Below are positions 43,110-50,265 of a DNA stretch of 64,000 nt, piece by piece. Numbering within the stretch: the first letter of the stretch is position 1; each line of letters opens with the position of its first letter. The stretch comes from an uncultured Granulosicoccaceae bacterium. GTDB taxonomy: Bacteria; Pseudomonadota; Gammaproteobacteria; Granulosicoccales; Granulosicoccaceae. Made by a program: the position numbers and the translations under genes. Where the stretch lies: contig CALJNA010000020.1 in assembly GCA_937981955.1 (NCBI GenBank), positions 1 through 64,000 of the forward strand, written 5' to 3'. Under the pieces are notes generated by a model. It was not told the origin of the DNA. It did no database searches and was given only the letters and a program-made list of their open reading frames with translations.

Positions 43110-43442
43110 CTATCGGCGTTTGGCGATCTCCTCAATTTTTGCAGCCGCATCCACTTCAAGTGGTAGCTGACTAGCCCACAAGATATCCTGTTTCGTTACC
43201 CCGATATCGCGCAACAGATTCTCATCCAGTGTTAGTAAGTAATTAAAGGCCTGACGGTCCAGTCTCTGATTGTATTTTCTTGAAACATAATGGGTTAGAG
43301 CCTGTCCGGCTTTGATGACTAAGCTGGGCATCCAGGACATCAACGTTTCTGGCGTTGCCCGTCGCACGGAACTGTCCTGGTTGCTGCAAACACCCTCTGT
43401 GGATAAAGCTGTCTGATCTGTGCAAGCGCATAAAGTATTCAT
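43110..43442 (-). CDS. DUF1127-domain protein, 110 aa
   Basis: A small basic protein whose C-terminal ~45 residues match DUF1127 (LLTLDENLLRDIGVTKQDIL). The N-terminal ~60 residues are variable and Cys/Ser-rich. Some DUF1127 proteins act as small RNA-binding or metabolic regulators; no function can be assigned here. It is divergent from the LysR gene and shares its regulatory region. A second DUF1127 gene lies just beyond that LysR gene. Confidence 0.78.
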   Translation of the reverse strand: MNTLCACTDQTALSTEGVCSNQDSSVRRATPETLMSWMPSLVIKAGQALTHYVSRKYNQRLDRQAFNYLLTLDENLLRDIGVTKQDILWASQLPLEVDAAAKIEEIAKRR

Positions 43443-43578
43443 AAGTCACCTCTTTTTTGGTTGAACGTGCCTCTGGTTCAGGTTGTTGCCGTTACAGCGG
43501 CTTCGTTTGCAAAACGGACTTTTTGGCCCGATGCAGATACTTTGCGGCCTGATCGAATATCAATCAAACGAAAAGATA

Positions 43579-43604
43579 TGATAGTATCTATCAATAAAAT
43601 TGAT
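43579..43604. promoter_or_regulatory. Two overlapping palindromes upstream of the LysR gene
   Basis: TGATAG-TAT-CTATCA (43579-43593) and ATCAAT-AAA-ATTGAT (43590-43604) are both perfect 6-3-6 inverted repeats overlapping by 4 bp, ending 15 bp before the LysR ATG at 43620. They could be an autoregulatory LysR site. Confidence 0.5.
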
Positions 43605-43619
43605 CTAATAGGCTTGGCT

Positions 43620-44507
43620 ATGGAAAAAGCGATAAAAAACAAGCAGTTGCCGCTGCTTGAACTCGATATGTTGAAGACAATAGTGGCGATCGCAGAAAGC
43701 GGAAATTTTTCCAGTGCAGCAGACATTCTGTATCGCACGCCCTCCGCTGTGTCCATGCAAGTAAAACGAATCGAAGAGATGCTGGGCAAACCGGTTTTTA
43801 ATCGTGATTCGCGCTCGGTAACGCCAACAACAGATGGTCAGCTGTTGTTGGAACATGGCAGGCGCATGTTGGCATTGAACAGTGAATTAGTTAGCCGATT
43901 CGTTATGCCTGAGGTCGCAGGTGTGGTTCGTCTCGGTGCTACTGACGACATTGCCGAGCGCATACTCCCGGATCTGCTGCAACGCTTTTCCCAGACACAT
44001 TGCTGCGTTACTGTCGATGTTGTCGTTGGTGGCAGTGACGCATTAACCCAAAGTGTCAGGGATAAATCTATGGACCTTGCGTTGATTACATTTAATCCTG
44101 ATAAGAAGCAAAGTGATGATCTGGAGCCGGTGTTTGCCGAAAAATTAACCTGGGCAGGACTAAAATACGGCGTGGCGTATACGAAAAGACCGCTGCCAGT
44201 TTCTGTTTGGCAAGAAGGATGCTCCTGGCGATTCGCCGGACTATCGAGCTTGCAGCAAAATAGTATTGAACATCGGGTTGCGTTTATGAGTGCGCATTTA
44301 TCCGGACAGCGTGCTGCCATTCTGGCCGATCTTGCGGTCGCACCAATACCAATGTCCTGTTGTGTTAACGATATTGTGGCTTTGTCCGAGGACCACGGGT
44401 TACCAGAGCTTGGGCTCTTTGGTGTTGGCATGATCACACAGAAAAGAGCATCTGAACCAGCGTTGGCTGCAGCCGAGCACATTCGTCGTTCATTAGCCAA
44501 AGGCTAG
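43620..44507 (+). CDS. LysR-family transcriptional regulator (LrhA-like)
   Basis: A 295-residue regulator. The N-terminal winged helix-turn-helix (LLELDMLKTIVAIAESGNFS, then AADILYRTPSAVSMQVKRIE) is LrhA/HexA-like, followed by a substrate-binding effector domain. The ATG at 43620 fits family length; the frame is open upstream through 43461, but that region carries palindromes expected of a promoter. It is divergent from one DUF1127 gene and convergent with another, a pairing that suggests it controls one or both. Confidence 0.87.
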   Translation: MEKAIKNKQLPLLELDMLKTIVAIAESGNFSSAADILYRTPSAVSMQVKRIEEMLGKPVFNRDSRSVTPTTDGQLLLEHGRRMLALNSELVSRFVMPEVAGVVRLGATDDIAERILPDLLQRFSQTHCCVTVDVVVGGSDALTQSVRDKSMDLALITFNPDKKQSDDLEPVFAEKLTWAGLKYGVAYTKRPLPVSVWQEGCSWRFAGLSSLQQNSIEHRVAFMSAHLSGQRAAILADLAVAPIPMSCCVNDIVALSEDHGLPELGLFGVGMITQKRASEPALAAAEHIRRSLAKG

Positions 44508-44573
44508 TTTTGCCGGAATCATGGTATGAGCCTGATGGTCGGGTTGATGTTGCTTGTCGGTACGTGAAAACAT

Positions 44574-44599
44574 GCTGTACCAGCCGGGGCTGGTACAGC
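44574..44599. terminator. Hairpin terminator between convergent genes
   Basis: A 12-bp perfect stem (GCTGTACCAGCC 44574-44585 with GGCTGGTACAGC 44588-44599) between the LysR gene and the convergent DUF1127 gene. T-tracts are weak on both sides. Confidence 0.6.
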
Positions 44600-44654
44600 A
44601 AAGCAAAGTAGCTTTTATCTCCAGAACCTATCTCTACCAGATGACGGCTAAACG

Positions 44655-45026
44655 CTAGTGAGATATGTTTTGTGGAGGTTGCGAATTCCCTGAATTATCC
44701 CTGACCGATGTAATCTGATGTTTGATCAGTGCATCGAACGAAAGCGTGCCGCGCCTGACTTGATCGAGCTCTGAACGACTGATGCCCATGTCTTTCAACA
44801 ATGCATCATCTAGCTGGATAAGTTGGTTTAATGCCAGTTTATCGGCTTTGTGCTGCTTCCTTATTTCTCGATTATCAATCAGCTTTTGCAATAGTGCCCG
44901 TGCTTTACTGTTGGCTCGTTCTTTTATGGACGAGTTGACTGCATAGCGCTCTGATGAGTGGCTGGAAGAGCTGGATTTTTTCTTTTTGACCTCTTGGCGA
45001 TTGAGGTTTTCGTAGAGAGCAATCAT
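44655..45026 (-). CDS. DUF1127-domain protein, 123 aa
   Basis: A basic, Ser/Lys-rich small protein. DUF1127 is at about residues 65-105 (LNQLIQLDDALLKDMGISRS). The N-terminus has a KKKKSSSSSHSS tract. Function unknown; probably a small regulatory or RNA-associated protein. AGGTG precedes the ATG at 45026. Confidence 0.72.
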   Translation of the reverse strand: MIALYENLNRQEVKKKKSSSSSHSSERYAVNSSIKERANSKARALLQKLIDNREIRKQHKADKLALNQLIQLDDALLKDMGISRSELDQVRRGTLSFDALIKHQITSVRDNSGNSQPPQNISH

Positions 45027-45283
45027 AATTCACCTCATTGTAAGAAGTGGAACTTCTGTAAAATCGTATCCGGAAGATCATCCCGGTACGGTACGTGTGT
45101 ACATCAAGCCTTTGGTGAAGGCTTAATAAACATTGCGGCAGAATTGGATTTGGGTCAAACGACACCTTGTGATTTCATCTATCACAAATATTGATGCCTC
45201 CGATAGCGTTTTGACTAAGCGTTTTTGCTTTTGCCGCGAACTTTAATTGAAAGAAGTCTTAAGCGAATGGGAAACTAATAGAT

Positions 45284-45631
45284 ATGCCAATGGGTACTAT
45301 TGTTACGGTTTGTATGCTGATCGGCCTGATATTCTCAGTACCCTATGCAATGAAACCAACACTTAAACGCTTACCACATGCGCTGAGCTTGTTAATTGGT
45401 AGTGTCGTGTTTGCTGCCGGAGCCTGGAACACGTTCTGGCATGGTCTTCGAAATCTGACAAATTTTTGGGGAGTGGCGGCGTTAATATCCGGTATTTTTA
45501 TGATGCTGACTGCCTTGTATATTATTCAACTCAGATCGTTAGCCCCTGGCTTGAATAAAACAAAATACCTTTATCTGGCTGGATTGTTAGTCAGCTTCAT
45601 TCTATATGCCGTTACCATCGCGCGACTTTAA
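45284..45631 (+). CDS. Small four-helix membrane protein
   Basis: A 115-residue protein with four predicted membrane segments (about residues 3-22, 33-52, 62-82 and 94-112) and almost no extramembrane domain. I do not recognise a named family. It is convergent with the hybrid kinase gene (11-bp gap). The conserved-looking motif AWNTFWHGLRNLTNFWG lies between helices 2 and 3. Confidence 0.62.
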   Translation: MPMGTIVTVCMLIGLIFSVPYAMKPTLKRLPHALSLLIGSVVFAAGAWNTFWHGLRNLTNFWGVAALISGIFMMLTALYIIQLRSLAPGLNKTKYLYLAGLLVSFILYAVTIARL

Positions 45632-45641
45632 GTGGTAGCTG

Positions 45642-47525
45642 TTATCCGAAGTTAGCTGATTTATCGTTTACGGGTGCAGAACTCCGCACTCTGCCGGGCG
45701 ATGGTTGAATAGATTTTAGTAACATCTGTGTGAGTTTTTCCGACAGTTCGGTCGGTTCTATTGGCTTGTGTAACAGTTCGAACCCACTCTTGGCCGCATG
45801 GGATACATGTAAAGGGGAGGTATCTCCAGTGATTAAAATTGCCGGTACTTCAATATTCAACGCACGCTTCAATTGAACGATCGCCTGATCTCCTGTTTGT
45901 CCTTTTGATAATCGATAGTCGGCGACAATTAAATCGGGTAGATGTTTGGATTCAATTAGCTTGTCAATCAGCGAGTCGGTGGTGGTAGCGGTTACAGCGT
46001 TTAGCCCCATGTTGCCAAGCATCAATGACATTGCGGAGCATATGCTCGGATCGTCATCCACCACAGCCACAACGATATCCTGATCAGGCAGGGTCAGATT
46101 TTCCTGACTTGTCGAGTTCTGTGATGCAAGTACCTTGCCGCTGTCTCCCCTGGGTACATTCAGTGAAAATTTAGTTGCTACTCCCTTTTCTGACTCCAGC
46201 AGAATGTCCATGTCGAGAAGTTCAGCTAATCTATGCACAATGGAAAGTCCCAGACCCAATCCATTGTTCGCGCTGGGCGTTTTATTTCTGACTTGGTAGA
46301 ACTCACTAAAGATCATTTGTTGTTCATTGGATGATATGCCGCGACCGTTGTCTTCAACGCTCAGCTGATACCCTGAAGCTGATGGTGTGCATACCACCCT
46401 GATCAATTCAGCGTTGCTGTGTACCAATGCATTCTCAATTAAATTTCGAACAATGCGACTCAACAGAATAGGATCTGAGTAAGTCACTACATTGTCCGCT
46501 GAGAATTCGAGTTTTATGTCGAGCTCTTGTGATTTCAGCTGAAATTCATGTTCCAGCATGGACAGCAATTCTTTCAGGTTGAAGTGGATCTTACGAACTT
46601 CGACAATTCCTGCATCCAGTCTGGACATGTCCAGCAAACTCCGGAACAGTTCACCAAGATTATTTGAGCACTGAACCGCTTCATTAAGTGTTTGCTTGCC
46701 TTTAGCGTCGTGAACATGGTGTTCCAGCGAATTCAGAAAAAGCCCGAGTGCATGCAAGGGTTGGCTTAGATCGTGACTTGCGGCTGCAATAAATGAATCT
46801 TTCGCCCGTTGCTCCAATTTTCCACTGCGAAGCTCTTCCACAGTGCTGCGCAGTTTGGTGCGAGCTGCATCGGTTTCAGCGACCAGCGCATTTTTACGGG
46901 CATTGGATCGAACCAGTAAAGCTGTGAGAAGTGCGGCAGCTGCAATCAGTGCGGCCGAGAAAAAGTACAATAGATTGTGCAGTTTATTAAGGTTGTTAAC
47001 CCAACTATCATGGTACGCAATCGCACTAGTGAAGTATCCTTGGCTTAAGTCATGGTGTGTTTTTAGGATCATATCCAATTCATCCAGCAACGCAGATACT
47101 TGATCTTTGGTGAGGATGACATCTGTTTGCATGAGCGCATCGGTAGATTGCAGAAACTGCCTGGCATCGTGTTTGAAATTCAGCAATGCAGCATCGTTCC
47201 GATCAGCACTAATGCCGCTACTTTCGTTCGGTGAACGAAGATTAAAGTACTCCAGATTTCCCCAGATAATATCGAACTGTGCCTGATACTTTTTTCGCAG
47301 ACTCTCCCTTAAATCGGCGTTGTCGAAATTGAATCGATATTCTTCAAGCGTCTCGGTATAGTTGTGTAATGAGCGGTCAATCTGCATTATGGAATTAAAG
47401 GCACCAGGTCCCGATCGGGAGGAGTGATCACGAACTGAATTAATGCTGTTTAGCACGACCAGCATCAGAAGTGTACTGGCAAGCATGCACATCAGCAGAA
47501 AACAGAATAGCGCTTTCTCTTTCAC
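45642..47525 (-). CDS. Hybrid sensor histidine kinase with receiver domain
   Basis: A 627-residue membrane kinase. A first membrane segment (about 5-25), a periplasmic helical sensor domain of about 150 residues, and a second segment (about 187-207) are followed by a coiled-coil, HisKA (AASHDLSQPLHALGLF), HATPase_c (VEDNGRGIS, NGLGLGLSIV) and a C-terminal receiver (VDDDPSICSAM, phospho-Asp in LIVADYRLS). It resembles the kinase at 3441 in its kinase-receiver part but has a different sensor. It lies 10 bp after a periplasmic SUOX-fold-like gene that probably supplies or modulates the signal. GTG start. Confidence 0.88.
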   Translation of the reverse strand: MKEKALFCFLLMCMLASTLLMLVVLNSINSVRDHSSRSGPGAFNSIMQIDRSLHNYTETLEEYRFNFDNADLRESLRKKYQAQFDIIWGNLEYFNLRSPNESSGISADRNDAALLNFKHDARQFLQSTDALMQTDVILTKDQVSALLDELDMILKTHHDLSQGYFTSAIAYHDSWVNNLNKLHNLLYFFSAALIAAAALLTALLVRSNARKNALVAETDAARTKLRSTVEELRSGKLEQRAKDSFIAAASHDLSQPLHALGLFLNSLEHHVHDAKGKQTLNEAVQCSNNLGELFRSLLDMSRLDAGIVEVRKIHFNLKELLSMLEHEFQLKSQELDIKLEFSADNVVTYSDPILLSRIVRNLIENALVHSNAELIRVVCTPSASGYQLSVEDNGRGISSNEQQMIFSEFYQVRNKTPSANNGLGLGLSIVHRLAELLDMDILLESEKGVATKFSLNVPRGDSGKVLASQNSTSQENLTLPDQDIVVAVVDDDPSICSAMSLMLGNMGLNAVTATTTDSLIDKLIESKHLPDLIVADYRLSKGQTGDQAIVQLKRALNIEVPAILITGDTSPLHVSHAAKSGFELLHKPIEPTELSEKLTQMLLKSIQPSPGRVRSSAPVNDKSANFG

Positions 47526-47535
47526 AGACCGCTCA

Positions 47536-48081
47536 TTAAAGTATGTTGATTTCGAGTAGCTGCCAAACCGATGCGGCTTTGTTTTTTTCAGTCAGCAATT
47601 CAGGGTAATCATCGAATGGAAACATGATCAGTAAAGGGCCTTGGGTTCGTACGCTCAACTGTTTTTTGTCTTTTTCATACGCGATGATAATGGGATATTT
47701 ATCGAAGTCTATTTCCGATAAAGTGAATCGATAATCATTTAAGGCAATGGCTTCAAACTGATTTGATTTCGCACCAATATGTTTTAGAAACGTGCTGACC
47801 CTGACACCTTTGAATTCTACCGGCCCGTCCAGCCACGGAGCAGTGCTTGTAAAGCTGGTTGACTCCAATTCGGCAAGTGTTTGGTAATCTATTTCAAGCG
47901 GACCATCTGATGCATTGCTTATATTGCCGTAAACCGTTAACAAGGTTTTTTTGTCTGAACTCTGGGTTGCGTTTGCAACCGATAGAGTAGCAATGGCAGA
48001 GAGCAGAATTCCTGCACAGAGTAGTAGGGTGAGCAGCCGATGATAGCTTTTGAACCAGGCGTGGGCGGGTTGTTTTGGCAT
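47536..48081 (-). CDS. Exported oxidoreductase-molybdopterin-fold-like protein, kinase partner
   Basis: A 181-residue exported protein with an N-terminal hydrophobic segment (about residues 13-36) and a domain resembling the SUOX/YedY molybdopterin-binding fold (YGNISNASDGPLEIDYQTLA, VEFKGVRVSTFLKHIGA, and LLIMFPFDDYPELLTEKN). The mature part has no cysteine, so it lacks the molybdenum ligand and is probably a non-catalytic sensor subunit. The ATG at 48081 is decided by a perfect AGGAGG about 6 bp upstream; the frame extends 30 bp more without support. Confidence 0.75.
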   Translation of the reverse strand: MPKQPAHAWFKSYHRLLTLLLCAGILLSAIATLSVANATQSSDKKTLLTVYGNISNASDGPLEIDYQTLAELESTSFTSTAPWLDGPVEFKGVRVSTFLKHIGAKSNQFEAIALNDYRFTLSEIDFDKYPIIIAYEKDKKQLSVRTQGPLLIMFPFDDYPELLTEKNKAASVWQLLEINIL

Positions 48082-48111
48082 ATATTCCTCCTCTGAAAAA
48101 CCTTCCGACAA

Positions 48112-48615
48112 CGCGACACCCGAAGCTAATACGGTTGAAGGATCGATGGTACGGAGCAGGTAGCTTACACCGTACTGTGGTGGCCTTCAAACTCGATTTA
48201 AGGCTTGTTGTACTACACTCTGGAATTGAGATCAGTCCGATACTTTTACCACTCAAAATGGTGGTAAACAGTTGGTCTGCGTCACATTAGGTTGTGCAGA
48301 GGATGTAAAGTTTCTGCCGGTTTGAAATGCGCAATATCGTGCGAATCTGGCCTGAGTTTGAAGACAACGCTGTGGAGAAATTGTCGATACCCTAATAGGG
48401 TAATGTGTGACAGTGTATTTTTCTCGATTCTCAAATAGATAACAATTGTGTATCAATATGTGAAGCGAACTCGATGTCGTGTCCGAGTGACCGAGTCGTC
48501 ATCCGACATGATCTCATTTGAGCCTATCATTTCAATGTTATGCACAAATGAACCGGAGTAGTGCGTTTAAGAAGCGCATGGCTGGCCATTCCAGCGATCA
48601 ATCAAGGAGATAGTA
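48112..48615. promoter_or_regulatory. Long divergent regulatory region with two inverted repeats
   Basis: There is no credible gene in this ~500-bp gap between the kinase-partner unit (minus) and a lipoprotein gene (plus). It holds TTTACCAC-N8-GTGGTAAA at 48245-48268 and TACCCT-AAT-AGGGTA at 48389-48403. The second is like the TACC heptamer pairs bound by NarL/LuxR-type regulators. Confidence 0.5.
48389..48403. promoter_or_regulatory. TACCCT-AAT-AGGGTA palindrome
   Basis: A perfect 15-bp inverted repeat about 210 bp before the lipoprotein start. Candidate site for a LuxR-type response regulator that partners the hybrid kinase; inference from form and place. Confidence 0.4.
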
Positions 48616-50055
48616 GTGAGACGCGATAAGTTTATGCTGACTGTATTAATCAGTGCGGTCCTCAGTGCCTGCGGAGGCTCAAGTGGAGACAGTACACCGC
48701 AACCGGTAGTTGAAGCCGATACCGCACAGTTGAAAAACAATGCTGTGGCGGCAATTGGCGGGGATTTCGATGGAAACATTTCTGCCGTTGGTCGCATGTT
48801 CAATCAGAACAGATCGGTTGTTGTTGGCACCACCGGCGATGTGGTCGTTGGCGGTACCGATGAGTTCCAACAGGATATCGAAACGGAAACGGACGTACAG
48901 GAATCGATACAAGAGTTGGTCGTTGCGTCTTTGGCTGCGTCTGAGGGTAGTGCCGGAGTGACCACACGAACCGGAAACACCATCAATATCGACCCGGATG
49001 AAACGGAAGTGTGCGAAGAAAATCTATTGAGTAGTGAAGACCAGTTATTTGGTGCATCCGATCCGACAGAATTTGATAATTGTCGTGAGCTGGTTAAAGA
49101 CCTGACCGTACAGCTGGTCGCTTCAGGCGAAGAATCGGGCTCGGTCAGCTATTTGTTCAAGAATGAACCTGTGCTAACACTGGGTTATGCACCTGGCAGT
49201 GAAAGTGTTGAGCTGGACTTTGGCGGCCTGAGAACCTTTACGGTTGCATATGAAGATATTTACTACGGACCAAACTCTGAGTCTGCCGAGTTCCCGGCCG
49301 TGGTAACAGGATCAATAAGAGCCGCTACTGTCACAACCAATGACACACCAGGTCAGGAGGCTGGGTCGGTTTCTCTGGATATCGTCAAGCCGATCAATAT
49401 CGTGAACTCGAACAGTGCAGGGCAGGAAGAACTATCAATGGCCCCGGGTACTTTGTTTGCAATTTCCGCCGATGTTGGTACTGGTATCGGTTCGTTGTCT
49501 TTCGATGTGGGGGCAATTTCAGCTGCTGCGATTGATGAAGACAGTCAACTCGGTAAGCTGAACCTGGCAGGTTTTACTGGTAAAGCAGATGTTAATCCTG
49601 ATAACGGTACGATGGTCGTTAGTAATCTGGGACTGTCGCGTGGACCGCTGAGTGTCAGCATCGACAATCAGGAAGTGCTCAGGATGACCCTGCAGAGTTT
49701 TGGCTTTCAGGTTAGCGAGCAATCTGATGCGCTGACTATTAATGGTGATCTGAACTTGTCGCTGTTCGCTGACAACTCGGGTCTGAATGATATGGCCGAA
49801 GAGGATTTTGCAGACGGTGAGCCAAACATTGTCAGTAGCATGATAAGCATGATGGCCCCTTCAGGTACTGCGTTCTCCAGAGCCGGAAGTGGTGCTGTAC
49901 AAATTGGTGGAACCGGTCCATTCACAGTGTCTTATGGTGCGACTGATGATCAGGGAGCCCAGGAAGAGTCGGTTGTGGTGGTTAACGCCGGGGAATGTGT
50001 TGAGAGTTATTTGCCCGATGAAGATGATATTCCGTCGGCAGAGAAGTGCTTGTAA
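48616..50055 (+). CDS. Large lipoprotein of unknown function
   Basis: A 479-residue acidic lipoprotein, lipobox LSAC followed by GGSSGDSTPQP, so it is probably surface or outer-membrane anchored. The rest is Asp/Glu/Ser/Gly-rich with beta-like segments and two conserved-looking Cys pairs (VCEENLLSSEDQLF...NCREL, and C-terminal ECVESYLPDEDD...KCL). I recognise no family. It starts with GTG behind AAGGAG. A strong terminator follows. Confidence 0.72.
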   Translation: MRRDKFMLTVLISAVLSACGGSSGDSTPQPVVEADTAQLKNNAVAAIGGDFDGNISAVGRMFNQNRSVVVGTTGDVVVGGTDEFQQDIETETDVQESIQELVVASLAASEGSAGVTTRTGNTINIDPDETEVCEENLLSSEDQLFGASDPTEFDNCRELVKDLTVQLVASGEESGSVSYLFKNEPVLTLGYAPGSESVELDFGGLRTFTVAYEDIYYGPNSESAEFPAVVTGSIRAATVTTNDTPGQEAGSVSLDIVKPINIVNSNSAGQEELSMAPGTLFAISADVGTGIGSLSFDVGAISAAAIDEDSQLGKLNLAGFTGKADVNPDNGTMVVSNLGLSRGPLSVSIDNQEVLRMTLQSFGFQVSEQSDALTINGDLNLSLFADNSGLNDMAEEDFADGEPNIVSSMISMMAPSGTAFSRAGSGAVQIGGTGPFTVSYGATDDQGAQEESVVVVNAGECVESYLPDEDDIPSAEKCL

Positions 50056-50084
50056 TTCAGCGACCTTTGGCTGCTGCTCGGGCA

Positions 50085-50136
50085 AATTGGTTGGCCGACT
50101 GGTTCCGCAAACTGGTTCGGCAAACTGGTTCGGCAA
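50085..50136 (+). repeat. 13-bp tandem repeat, four copies
   Basis: Units at 50085 (degenerate), 50098, 50111 and 50124. The last three read ACTGGTTC[CG]GCAA. Non-coding, just after the lipoprotein stop. Confidence 0.75.
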
Positions 50137-50172
50137 AAAATGCCTGTAAGCAAAATGTGTTTCATTACAATG

Positions 50173-50197
50173 CCAGCTGCGTCTCGCAGCTGGTTTT
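50173..50197 (+). terminator. Rho-independent terminator
   Basis: A 9-bp perfect stem (CCAGCTGCG 50173-50181 with CGCAGCTGG 50185-50193), 3-nt loop, then TTTTATTT. Ends the lipoprotein transcript. Confidence 0.88.
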
Positions 50198-50265
50198 ATT
50201 TGAATAAAATTTATTGCTGTTTGCAATCCCGGTAAAGCTCTTCTGGGATACTGGGTGTCTGGAAT

